Shown here in pieces: positions 1 to 6,980 of a stretch of DNA of 17,136 nt. The notes below the pieces were generated by a model that saw only the letters and a program-made list of their open reading frames with translations, had not been told where the DNA came from and did not search any database. The position numbers were made by a program, and so were the translations under genes. Each line of letters opens with the position of its first letter. Positions within the stretch are counted from its first letter, which is position 1. The DNA is taken from positions 1-17,136 of the forward strand of contig JAOAPG010000404.1 in the NCBI GenBank assembly GCA_025462785.1. The letters are read 5' to 3'. Source of the stretch: Acidobacteriaceae bacterium (GTDB lineage Bacteria > Acidobacteriota > Terriglobia > Terriglobales > Acidobacteriaceae).

Positions 1-413
1 CCGCGGTTTGTGATGCCTTTCTTCGGCTTGGTTTTCGGGTTCTTGAGCGCGCTAGGCTTAGTGGCAGTCAACTCAGCCTGAACTCGCTTCGACAGTTTCG
101 CAAGAACCAATTCATACGAAATCTTTATCAGTTCCTGGAATTCTGAAGAACGCAGCGCGCCCATGTCCTTTACCGCCACCCAATGGCTTTTCGCCAGATA
201 CGGCGAGGGCACAATGCCTGGGATTTCGGTCAGTTCATAGAATTTTTCAGGCGTGCATTTAAACGCCAATCGGCGCTCAGGGCCCGGTTCGAGATTGAGA
301 ACGGCAAACATCTTCTTTTCCGCGATTTTAAAAACGAGACTTTCGCCCCATTGCAGAGTTTCGGTCGCATGCGGAAGTGACAGGCAGTAGTCGCGAATCC
401 AATCGATGTTCAT
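1..413 (-). CDS. MmcQ/YjbR family protein (3' end cut by window edge)
   Basis: The reading frame opens with ATG at 413 and stays open to the left edge, so the C-terminus is missing; 137 codons are visible. It begins MNIDWIRDYCLSLPHATE, followed by a WGE segment, an FKIAEKKMFAV strand and a SHWVAVKD segment. This is the usual layout of the MmcQ/YjbR (DUF419) fold, a small CyaY-like fold often called DNA-binding from structural resemblance; its function in the cell is not established. The visible C-terminal part becomes Lys/Pro-rich (after about residue 118), which looks like an unstructured basic tail. The gene starts 15 nt after the stop of the metB-like gene on the same strand, so the two are probably co-transcribed. 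No strong SD is visible. The family call is fairly secure, the function is not. Confidence 0.8.
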   Translation of the reverse strand, partial: MNIDWIRDYCLSLPHATETLQWGESLVFKIAEKKMFAVLNLEPGPERRLAFKCTPEKFYELTEIPGIVPSPYLAKSHWVAVKDMGALRSSEFQELIKISYELVLAKLSKRVQAELTATKPSALKNPKTKPKKGITNR

Positions 414-428
414 GGCCTAAAACAATCG

Positions 429-1586
429 CTAGATCGCCGCCAGTGCTTGATCCAAGTCGGCGATGATGTCTTCCACATTCTCTATTCCTACCGAAATGCG
501 TACCATGCCGTCCGTGATTCCGATATCTCTTCTTCCCTTCACGCCAATTCCCGCGTGCGTCATGGTTGCGGGATGCGAGATCAGCGTCTCGACTCCCCCC
601 AGCGATTCCGCCAGGGAGCACACTCTCACTTTTTTAAGCATCTTATTGGCATTTGCTAGCGAACCGGTTTCGAAAGAAATCATGGATCCAAAACCTGTCA
701 TCTGACGCTGCGCCAGTTCGTACTGCGGATGGTCCGGCAGGCCTGGATAATAGACTCGCTTTACTTTTTTGTGGGTCGAGAGGAAGTCGGCAACAATCCT
801 TCCATTTTTGTCATGCTGCTCCATGCGAACGGCTAGGGTTTTAACTCCACGCAGAATCAGCCAAGACTCGAACGGGGAAAGAATGGCCCCCGCGGCCTTT
901 TGAACAAAACTTAGCCGCTCGACCTGCTCGGGCTTACTGCAGACCACCACCCCACCAAGACCATCGCTGTGGCCATTCAGAAATTTCGTTGTCGAATGGA
1001 CTACCATGTCTGCGCCTAGAGAGAGCGGTTGCTGGAAATAAGGCGACATGAAGGTGTTGTCTACGACAAATTCAGCTTTGGCGCGGCGGCAAACGCGGCT
1101 GATCGCCTGGATGTCACTGAGAGCCATGAGGGGATTAGTTGGAGTCTCGACGTAAACCATACGAGTATTCTTACGCAGCGCGCGTTCGACATTCTTTACG
1201 TCAGACGTATCGACATAAGTGAACTCGAGTCCGTACCCGGTCAAGATTTGATTGAAGAGCCGCGGAGTGCCACCATAAAGGTTGTTGCCACAAACGACAT
1301 GATCACCGGATTTATACATCGTGGTGATCGCGTTGATCGCGGCCATTCCGCTGGCGAACACGCGCGACGCGATGCCACCTTCGAGTGTCGCGAGATTTTC
1401 TTCCAGGCGAGTGCGGGTCGGATTCGATACGCGGGCGTATTCGTATCCCTTGTTCTTGCCTAAGGCTTGCTGGACATATGTGGATGTCGGATAAATCGGA
1501 GGCGAGACGGCGCCAGTTTCTGGGTCAGGCTCCTGTCCAGAGTGGATGGCGCGAGTGGCAAAACCGAACTGCTTGTCGTTTGGCAT
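429..1586 (-). CDS. metB: Cystathionine gamma-synthase / gamma-lyase type PLP enzyme
   Basis: This 385-residue protein is a full-length Cys/Met-metabolism PLP enzyme (fold type I). Visible hallmarks are AVSPPIYPTSTY (26-37), YARVSNPTRTRLEENLATLEGG (positions 50-71) with the substrate/phosphate-binding YxR and NPT, VVDNTF with PLP-ring Asp176, and the Schiff-base lysine K201 in STTKFLNGHSD. The family covers cystathionine gamma-synthase (MetB), cystathionine gamma-lyase (MccB/CTH) and O-acetylhomoserine sulfhydrylases, and the sequence alone does not separate them safely. The upstream neighbour on the same strand is a CysK/CBS-fold enzyme. That pairing resembles mccA-mccB reverse transsulfuration (homocysteine to cystathionine to cysteine) as well as a methionine-synthesis pair. 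The start is ATG at 1586. There is no good SD at normal spacing, and an AT-rich leader precedes the ATG. The 5' end is partly duplicated upstream (see the repeat entry). Confidence 0.9.
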   Translation of the reverse strand: MPNDKQFGFATRAIHSGQEPDPETGAVSPPIYPTSTYVQQALGKNKGYEYARVSNPTRTRLEENLATLEGGIASRVFASGMAAINAITTMYKSGDHVVCGNNLYGGTPRLFNQILTGYGLEFTYVDTSDVKNVERALRKNTRMVYVETPTNPLMALSDIQAISRVCRRAKAEFVVDNTFMSPYFQQPLSLGADMVVHSTTKFLNGHSDGLGGVVVCSKPEQVERLSFVQKAAGAILSPFESWLILRGVKTLAVRMEQHDKNGRIVADFLSTHKKVKRVYYPGLPDHPQYELAQRQMTGFGSMISFETGSLANANKMLKKVRVCSLAESLGGVETLISHPATMTHAGIGVKGRRDIGITDGMVRISVGIENVEDIIADLDQALAAI

Positions 1587-1873
1587 GGATTTATTTTTAG
1601 TGTTCCTGGTCTAACAGTTTGCAACCACAGAGGGCACAGTTAAAACGCACAGAGATTCGATCTGCTGATATCGCTTCCGAACTGCTTGTCTTTTGCCAAG
1701 GTTTTATTTCACTGATAATCAGGTAGTGACAGCCGTCTTCGGCTGTCGCCGGATATTTGGTGGCTTACGCCATTCCCTGTGCTCCTCTGTGTCCCCAGTG
1801 GTCTAAAACTTTGTTAAACCACAGAGGGCACAGTTAAAAACGCACAGAGGTTCGAGCGGCCAATACCGCTTCC
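1564..1873. repeat. Diverged tandem duplication covering the metB-like 5' end and its leader
   Basis: Two homologous units lie head to tail. Segment 1564-1598 (first codons and start of the metB-like gene) matches 1677-1711 at about 29 of 35 positions, beginning with 14 identical bases. Segment 1608-1678 matches 1800-1873 and includes a near-identical block (1623-1678 versus 1817-1873) starting AACCACAGAGGGCACAG. The second unit carries about 88 bp of extra sequence (1712-1799), which contains a perfect hairpin. In the distal copy the start codon position reads TTG instead of ATG. The CACAGAG-rich block looks like a dispersed intergenic repeat. The distal copy ends exactly at the stop codon of the CysK-like gene. 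Confidence 0.75.
1728..1747. other. Perfect 8-bp stem, 4-nt loop hairpin inside the extra segment
   Basis: GACAGCCG (1728-1735) pairs perfectly with CGGCTGTC (1740-1747) around the loop TCTT. On the minus strand it lies downstream of the CysK-like gene and upstream of the metB-like gene. No T-run follows in either direction, so it is not a classical intrinsic terminator. It may act in RNA processing or be part of a REP-like dispersed element. Confidence 0.6.
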
Positions 1874-2820
1874 TAAATTCCGCCCTCAAAAATCTTCTTC
1901 GACAAATAACGCTCAGCCGAGTCCGGGATCATGGTTACGACCCGCTTGCCCTTTCCCAGCTCCTTCGCAACTTCCAAGGACGCGAATACGTTCGCTCCAG
2001 CACTCGATCCTCCGAGCACGCCTTCTTTCGCCGCGAGTTCTTTCACCATTCCAAAGGCCTCGGGATCTGTTGCGACCAGGACTCCGTCGCACACCGAGGC
2101 GTCGAAGTTTTTGGGGATAAAGCTCGATCCAATGCCTTCGACTTTGTGCTCCCCTTTTTCGCCGCCTCCTAGCACAGATCCCTGTGTGGTTACCGCATAG
2201 GCGAGAACCTTGGGCAAATGCTTCTTCAAATAGCGGGCAACACCCGTGAATGTCCCGGCAGTGCCCGCGCCTATGACTAGGGCGTCGATCCGTCCCTCCA
2301 TCTGCTCAACAATTTCCAAGGCAGTAGTTTCATAGTGATAATCGGGATTGGCCGGATTCTCGAACTGCCCGGCCATAAACGCGCCTGGGGTAGAGGAAGC
2401 CAGTTCTTTGGCTTGGCTGATGGCGCCTAGCATGCCTTCTGATTCGGGAGTGCGTGTTACTTCCGCTCCCAACGCCCGCATGATGCTTACTTTTTCGTCG
2501 GAAAAGCGCTCAGGAACGAACAGCGCCACTTTATACCCGCGATTCACTCCGATGAGAGCCAAGCCAATCCCGGTGTTACCGGCCGTGGCTTCGACAATGG
2601 TACCCCCAGAAGCAAGGAGTCCTTCTTCCTCAGCCCGCTTGATAATCCCAATGGCAGCCCGGTCTTTGACACTTCCGCCGGGGTTCAGGTATTCCAGTTT
2701 GGCAAAGACGTCCGCCGAACCAGCCGGAACCAACCGTTTCAACTGAAGCATGGGAGTTTGGCCGACAAGCTTGGTAATATCGTCGGCGACACGCAGCTGG
2801 GTACTCTCGAATGTTTTCAT
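1873..2820 (-). CDS. CysK/CBS-fold PLP enzyme (cysteine synthase or cystathionine beta-synthase-like)
   Basis: This 315-residue protein is a fold-type II PLP enzyme of the cysteine synthase family. It has VGQTPMLQL (19-27), the Schiff-base lysine K52 in NPGGSVKDRAA, the PLP phosphate loop family motif ATAGNTGIGLAL (positions 78-89), VIGAGTAGTFTG for the cofactor phosphate, and C-terminal PDSAERYLSKKIF. TAGNTGIGLA and EGIGSSFIP lean toward the CBS/MccA side rather than classical CysK, but no CBS (Bateman) regulatory domain is attached. The likely reaction is O-acetylserine plus sulfide to cysteine, or serine (or OAS) plus homocysteine to cystathionine. The gene downstream on the same strand is the metB/mccB-like enzyme. 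An in-frame GTG lies at 2826, but ATG at 2820 is preferred because it sits 11 nt after a promoter -10 element, as at other starts in this window. Confidence 0.9.
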   Translation of the reverse strand: MKTFESTQLRVADDITKLVGQTPMLQLKRLVPAGSADVFAKLEYLNPGGSVKDRAAIGIIKRAEEEGLLASGGTIVEATAGNTGIGLALIGVNRGYKVALFVPERFSDEKVSIMRALGAEVTRTPESEGMLGAISQAKELASSTPGAFMAGQFENPANPDYHYETTALEIVEQMEGRIDALVIGAGTAGTFTGVARYLKKHLPKVLAYAVTTQGSVLGGGEKGEHKVEGIGSSFIPKNFDASVCDGVLVATDPEAFGMVKELAAKEGVLGGSSAGANVFASLEVAKELGKGKRVVTMIPDSAERYLSKKIFEGGI

Positions 2821-2831
2821 TCGCACTTTAC

Positions 2832-2860
2832 AGAGTACGGAACCGATGTAGGAGCGTCAA
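2832..2860 (-). promoter_or_regulatory. Sigma70-type promoter of the CysK-like gene
   Basis: On the minus strand, TTGACG (2860-2855) is followed after exactly 17 nt by TACTCT (2837-2832). The -35 matches consensus at 5 of 6 positions; the -10 is weak at 3 of 6. ATG at 2820 lies 11 nt beyond the -10, leaving a 5' leader of only a few nucleotides. This is the best -35/-10 pair seen in the window. Confidence 0.6.
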
Positions 2861-2944
2861 TTGCGATGAAGAACACACATACAGAGCGAGGGAGATGTTG
2901 CGCGGGATTCGGCTACAGCCCTAAAAACCGCATCAAGTCGGTGC

Positions 2945-2990
2945 GAGATCCCTCACGCGGCTGAAGGACGCCGAGTTTCGGGATGACATC
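2945..2990. repeat. Intergenic dyad, probably a dispersed repeat
   Basis: Nested inverted arms are visible: ATCCC (2948-2952) with GGGAT (2980-2984), and CGGC (2958-2961) with GCCG (2970-2973). The block lies just downstream of the second VWFA gene on the minus strand. It resembles the 'GAGATCCCT...CGGGATGACA' intergenic repeats common in soil bacterial genomes. There is no T-run, so a terminator role is uncertain. Confidence 0.4.
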
Positions 2991-3000
2991 TCTGAGTTAC

Positions 3001-4152
3001 TTAATTCATTCCGCCTGGAGGCGGCTCTTGTCCCGCGTAATAGCCGCTACGGGTCCTGACCGTTAACTTGCCGTCCCCTTTGGAAGCAGCAGCGACATGA
3101 ATTGTGCGATAGCCGCCCACGTTGCGAGGCGTGGTCGGCTTATAGCCGATTGTGTATTGATTCCGAATGTCATGAGCCACGGTTCGGCTGATTTCATCCA
3201 CTTCGCCGAGGCCTTTCGGGAGAAAGGCTATCCCGCCGGTTCGCTCTGCCAATGTTTGGATTGCACGGCGTGCCCGGCGTTGCTTCTCTTCTCCGAGCAA
3301 GCCAATGGCATAGACGGTGGGGCCATTCTCCCCCGAGAGCCGCTTGACGGCTTCTTCCAGGGTGTCCCGGCTGGCATTATCTTCGCCGTCGGTCACCACG
3401 AACAGAACCCGCTTCTGCAACTTAGACTGCTTTAGGTAATCCGACGAGGCTACAAGGGCGTCGTAGAGCGCCGTCCCACCCCGTGACTCCACTTTCTCCA
3501 GGGCATCCCCTAACTTCTTTATGTTGCTGGTGTAATCCTGATCTAGATAGAACTCGTCGTTAAAATTGACCACAAATACTTGATCATCAGGATTACTGGA
3601 GCGCACCAAGTTTAGTGCAGCTTTGTTCACCTGTTCGCGCTTCTCCCGCATCGATCCGGAATTGTCTATGACAATCCCCATCGCCACTGGAACATCTTCG
3701 TGCCGGAAAGAGGTTATCGCCTGGGGCTGATTGTTCTCGTAAATGGTGAATGCGTTTTTGTCTAAGTTGGTGATGAGGCGCATCTTTTCGTCCACCACGG
3801 TGGCATGTAGGGTGACTTCCTCGACTTCCTTCTTGAAAACGAAGACACCGTTATCGCCCTGGTCATTCTCGGGCGCTTGTCCCTGGGCTGCCGGTGGAGT
3901 CGCTTGGCCGGACTGCGCCGGAGTCGTCGACTGAGGGGGTACACCCCGGTTGGTATTTTGTGGCTGGGTTTGCGGACTCGTGCTTTGCGGCTGTCCAGCC
4001 GGTTGATTCACCGTAGGTGAAGGCGTGCTGTTTGAAGGAGGAGCAGTATTCGATCCCGCAGCAGGGGACGTCGAAGTTTGCGTTAATCCAGTTAACCCGA
4101 TGAAAACAAACGGTACAACTAACCTAAAAACACGATTATTCCGTAGGAGCAT
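3001..4152 (-). CDS. Exported VWFA-domain protein with Pro/Gln/Thr-rich linker
   Basis: This 383-residue protein has a hydrophobic N-terminal segment (about 9-24), a long low-complexity linker rich in P, Q, S, T and G (about 25-97), and a von Willebrand factor A domain (about 155-350). The MIDAS metal site is intact: DNSGS (D163, S165, S167), T227 in GGTALYD and D255 in VVTDGED. The preceding strand-rich segment (LHATVVDEKMRLITNLDKN onward) and the overall layout match the 'VWFA-related Acidobacterial domain' proteins. The family probably binds ligands outside the cytoplasm; no partner is known. ATG at 4152 is chosen because the signal-like segment follows directly; an upstream in-frame start at 4203 would only add residues overlapping the previous gene. 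It overlaps the stop of the paralogous upstream gene by 17 bp, so the pair should be translated from one transcript. Confidence 0.88.
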   Translation of the reverse strand: MLLRNNRVFRLVVPFVFIGLTGLTQTSTSPAAGSNTAPPSNSTPSPTVNQPAGQPQSTSPQTQPQNTNRGVPPQSTTPAQSGQATPPAAQGQAPENDQGDNGVFVFKKEVEEVTLHATVVDEKMRLITNLDKNAFTIYENNQPQAITSFRHEDVPVAMGIVIDNSGSMREKREQVNKAALNLVRSSNPDDQVFVVNFNDEFYLDQDYTSNIKKLGDALEKVESRGGTALYDALVASSDYLKQSKLQKRVLFVVTDGEDNASRDTLEEAVKRLSGENGPTVYAIGLLGEEKQRRARRAIQTLAERTGGIAFLPKGLGEVDEISRTVAHDIRNQYTIGYKPTTPRNVGGYRTIHVAAASKGDGKLTVRTRSGYYAGQEPPPGGMN

Positions 4153-5164
4153 AGTATCCCGTCTTAGCGTAAACCTGGAGCGGCGGCAAACCTTTAGGCG
4201 CAAGGAGTTTCACCTTGATTTTACGCCATTTGCCGTCGTGTCCAGGGTTCTTTGGACGGTATCCGAGTACATATTGGTTGCGTAGCTCAATCCCGATTTT
4301 TTTAGCCACATCTCCTAAGTCATTAGGGTTGTCGATCGTAAAAGCTCGGCCACCCGTCAATTCTGTGACATCGGAGAGCAAGCCTGGACCTAATCGTTCC
4401 TCCTCCGTTGGAAAATAGTGGTCATAAAGCCCGATAGCGTAAATGAGTACGTCTGCTTCCTTCACCAAGGACTTGATCTCGCCCTCGGTATAACGGCTGT
4501 GGTTGTCGCCGCCGTCGGAAATAATCAATAGAGCCTTTTTGGGGTACTTTGCCTGCCGCATCTTGCTCACGCCTAAATAGATGGCGTCCAAAAGTGCGGT
4601 GCGCCCCTTGGGGACGGTGTAAATCAGCTTGCCTTGTATGTCTTCGACTGATTGGGTGAAATCAGAAATCTCCTCAGGCTTGTCCGCGAACGCGATCATG
4701 AAAAACTCGTCTTGCGGATTTGCGGTCTTGAAGAACTCAATGACAGCTTCGCGGGCGCGCTCGATCTTGCTGCTCATGCTGCCGCTCATATCGAAAATCA
4801 CGCCCAAAGAAATAGGAGCATCTTCACTGGAAAAATGTTTGATCTCCTGTGAGTCTTTGCCTTCGAAGACCTGAAAATTTTCCTTATCCAGACCGGTGAC
4901 GAGGCGGTTCATCGGATCCGTAATTGTGACCGGCACCAGAACTATATTGACGTCTTTCTTAATAAACGGAGTCCCCGTCTTCACCGAGGCGGCAAGGATA
5001 TCGTCGGTTTTAGGTTTCTCTGTCTCGACTCTTGGTTTGATATGAACGTCCTCAACGTCGGCGGGACTCTGCGCCCACGCGGGGATGAACAGAAAGCAGA
5101 TGAGAAATACCACTGCGGAAGCAAAGCTCAACGGGAGAAAAGGAACTTTCCTAGGAGACAACAT
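4136..5164 (-). CDS. Exported VWFA-domain protein (paralogue of the next gene)
   Basis: This 342-residue protein starts MLSPRKVPF and has a strong hydrophobic export segment (about 10-30) ending in AWAQS, a plausible signal peptidase I site. The VWFA domain spans about 117-310 with a complete MIDAS: DMSGS (D125, S127, S129), T189 in GRTALLD and D217 in ISDGGDN. The region before it (VNIVLVPVTITDPMNRLVTG, positions 72-91) is the conserved lead-in found in acidobacterial VWFA proteins. Compared with its neighbour it lacks the Pro/Gln linker. The frame is open to 5302, but the extra 46 residues are Arg/Ser-rich and would bury the signal peptide, so ATG at 5164 is preferred; a weak SD-like AGAG lies upstream. 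It is the first gene of the VWFA pair. Confidence 0.88.
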   Translation of the reverse strand: MLSPRKVPFLPLSFASAVVFLICFLFIPAWAQSPADVEDVHIKPRVETEKPKTDDILAASVKTGTPFIKKDVNIVLVPVTITDPMNRLVTGLDKENFQVFEGKDSQEIKHFSSEDAPISLGVIFDMSGSMSSKIERAREAVIEFFKTANPQDEFFMIAFADKPEEISDFTQSVEDIQGKLIYTVPKGRTALLDAIYLGVSKMRQAKYPKKALLIISDGGDNHSRYTEGEIKSLVKEADVLIYAIGLYDHYFPTEEERLGPGLLSDVTELTGGRAFTIDNPNDLGDVAKKIGIELRNQYVLGYRPKNPGHDGKWRKIKVKLLAPKGLPPLQVYAKTGYYAPTE

Positions 5165-5573
5165 AAGGGCTCTCTGTTCTTGAATTGATGCGGAGTGAAG
5201 ACTGCGGGCTCGGGCCAGACGACCAGAGGACCTGCGCCCATTGATGCGGGCCATGGATACCTCGTCAATTGCCGCTGATCGTACCATAGGTAGGCCTGCC
5301 ATGGGCCATCCTTTTTGCTAAACCTTCGATGGTTGGACAATATAAATGTTTGCCCACATGAAGAAGCATCTATTTGAGCACTCGCGGCCTGAAACGGTTT
5401 GTCAAATTAAAGTCATTTCTGGCGAACCCAGTCGATAAGGTGCACTCGATCAACCGCTCGGGAAGAGTTCCGATCATTAGGTTCCACAGCTCCCGGTATA
5501 CAGTTTGGCCCGCCACCTCGTGTTTTCGCTCGAACTCCGGCCTCGCAGTGCTCTTGTACAATTGCCTATCCTC
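5165..5573. other. Divergent intergenic region without a supported gene
   Basis: This 409-bp stretch separates the VWFA gene (minus) from the DUF1015 gene (plus). Short open frames on both strands show no recognisable protein. Both neighbours should have their promoters here. The only site called is a -10-like TACAAT just before the DUF1015 start. No hairpin terminator or riboswitch-like structure is obvious. Confidence 0.5.
5557..5562 (+). promoter_or_regulatory. -10-like TACAAT before the DUF1015 gene
   Basis: TACAAT (5 of 6 to consensus) ends 11 nt before ATG 5574. No convincing -35 is found at 16-18 nt, and no SD precedes the start. Transcription from here would give a leader of about 4-5 nt. 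Confidence 0.45.
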
Positions 5574-6932
5574 ATGGCCAACATTGCTCCTTTCCGGGCG
5601 CTCCGCTACGACCCCGCGCGAGTGTCGCTACCTGATGTCGTTACTCAGCCTTACGACAAGATCACTCCTGAAATGCAGGATAGGTACTATGCCGCCAGCG
5701 CTCATAATTTGGTTCGGATCATTTTAGGAAAAGTCGACTCCTCTTATTCCCCAGGGGAAAATCAGTACACCCAAGCCGCCGATCATTTCTTGCAGTGGCG
5801 GCGAGAAGCTATCTTTCTTCATGATGCCGAGCCGTCACTCTACAGCTATGTGCAAACCTTTGTACCTCCGGGTGGAAAAGCGGAGCTGTGCCGTCGGGGT
5901 TTCATCACTCTTGGACAGATCGAAGATTATTCGGCCAATGTTGTTTTTCGTCATGAACAGACACTCGCGAAACCCAAAGCCGATCGCCTCGCTCTGCTCC
6001 GGGCCACGCGTGCCCATTTTGGGCAAATCTTTATGCTCTACAGTGACCCGAAGGCGGAGATAGAAGCTGCCCTGGGGTCCGGAAAGAGCCCACACATCGA
6101 GTTGCGGGATGGGTATGGAGTGCTGCACCAGCTATGGCGGGTAAGCGATCCTGAAGTTACTGAGTTGGTGCGGGACAAGATGGCAGATAAGAAGCTGATC
6201 ATTGCTGATGGTCATCACCGCTACGAAACGGCGCTCAATTATCGGAATGAGCGTCGCGACGCAGAGTGGGCGGCGGTTCGTGGAGATCTGGGCGAGCACT
6301 CCAAGGAGAACAAGATACTTCGCCACAAACCGCAGCAACTCGCCCCCTACGAGATGGTGATGATGACCTGTGTCAACATGGATAGCCCGGGGCTCACCAT
6401 TTTGCCTACCCATCGTGTGGTACACGGTTTAGATTCATTTTCGGCCGGCGCATTGTGCGAAGAAGCGCGATCTTATTTCAGCGTGGAAGAGGTGGACCCG
6501 GCCATTAGCGCCGCCCGCGCGACGGGTCTATTGCGGGAAGCCGGGCATGCCGGAACCGCGATTCTGGGAGTCACTGCGAACCGCGCTTTCTTATTCGATA
6601 CTCCGAAGTGTGTCGGATCCAATCTGTTCGGTGGGTTATCGCTACGCCAGCAGTCTCTTGACGTCGTCCAACTTCATAAATGTTTGCTTGAGCGAGTGCT
6701 GGGAATCTCAGAGGAGGCGATTCGGGATCAAGAGAACATCAGCTATGTTCGCGATGCAGACGAAGCCTTTTCGCGAGTTCGCACGGGAAATGCAAACATC
6801 GCATTTTTGCTGAACCCTGTACGTGTGCAGCAAGTGCGCGACATTGCTCTAGCGGGCGAGGTGCTCCCGCAGAAGTCTACGGACTTTTATCCCAAGCTGT
6901 TAAGTGGACTTACGATTTACCCACTGGAATGA
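5574..6932 (+). CDS. DUF1015 family protein
   Basis: This 452-residue protein begins MANIAPFRALRYDPA. It matches the DUF1015 family: an N-terminal PYD segment (QPYDKITPEMQ), a central VVFRHEQT segment (123-130), and the family signature ADGHHRYETALNYRNE (residues 211-226). A later PTHRVVHG segment follows. The biochemical function is unknown; the conserved His-rich signature looks like a ligand or active site. Members in other bacteria are often found near serine-biosynthesis genes, but none is seen here. ATG at 5574 is chosen over the in-frame upstream start at 5505 because the family N-terminus (APFRALRY) follows it directly and a -10-like box lies between the two. The next gene begins 48 nt downstream on the same strand. 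Confidence 0.88.
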   Translation: MANIAPFRALRYDPARVSLPDVVTQPYDKITPEMQDRYYAASAHNLVRIILGKVDSSYSPGENQYTQAADHFLQWRREAIFLHDAEPSLYSYVQTFVPPGGKAELCRRGFITLGQIEDYSANVVFRHEQTLAKPKADRLALLRATRAHFGQIFMLYSDPKAEIEAALGSGKSPHIELRDGYGVLHQLWRVSDPEVTELVRDKMADKKLIIADGHHRYETALNYRNERRDAEWAAVRGDLGEHSKENKILRHKPQQLAPYEMVMMTCVNMDSPGLTILPTHRVVHGLDSFSAGALCEEARSYFSVEEVDPAISAARATGLLREAGHAGTAILGVTANRAFLFDTPKCVGSNLFGGLSLRQQSLDVVQLHKCLLERVLGISEEAIRDQENISYVRDADEAFSRVRTGNANIAFLLNPVRVQQVRDIALAGEVLPQKSTDFYPKLLSGLTIYPLE

Positions 6933-6963
6933 ACGTTGCTGGTCGGTCGAGTGACATTAAGAC

Positions 6964-6969
6964 TTTAAT
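6964..6969 (+). promoter_or_regulatory. -10-like TTTAAT before the amidase gene
   Basis: TTTAAT lies in the 48-nt gap after the DUF1015 gene and ends 11 nt before ATG 6981. The start has no SD. The spacing equals that at the DUF1015 and CysK-like genes. No good -35 is visible. Confidence 0.35.
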
Positions 6970-6980
6970 CTCTGATTGAT

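Noticed and set aside
5165..5302. N-terminal extension of the first VWFA protein.
   Set aside because: It would bury a clear export signal starting at ATG 5164.
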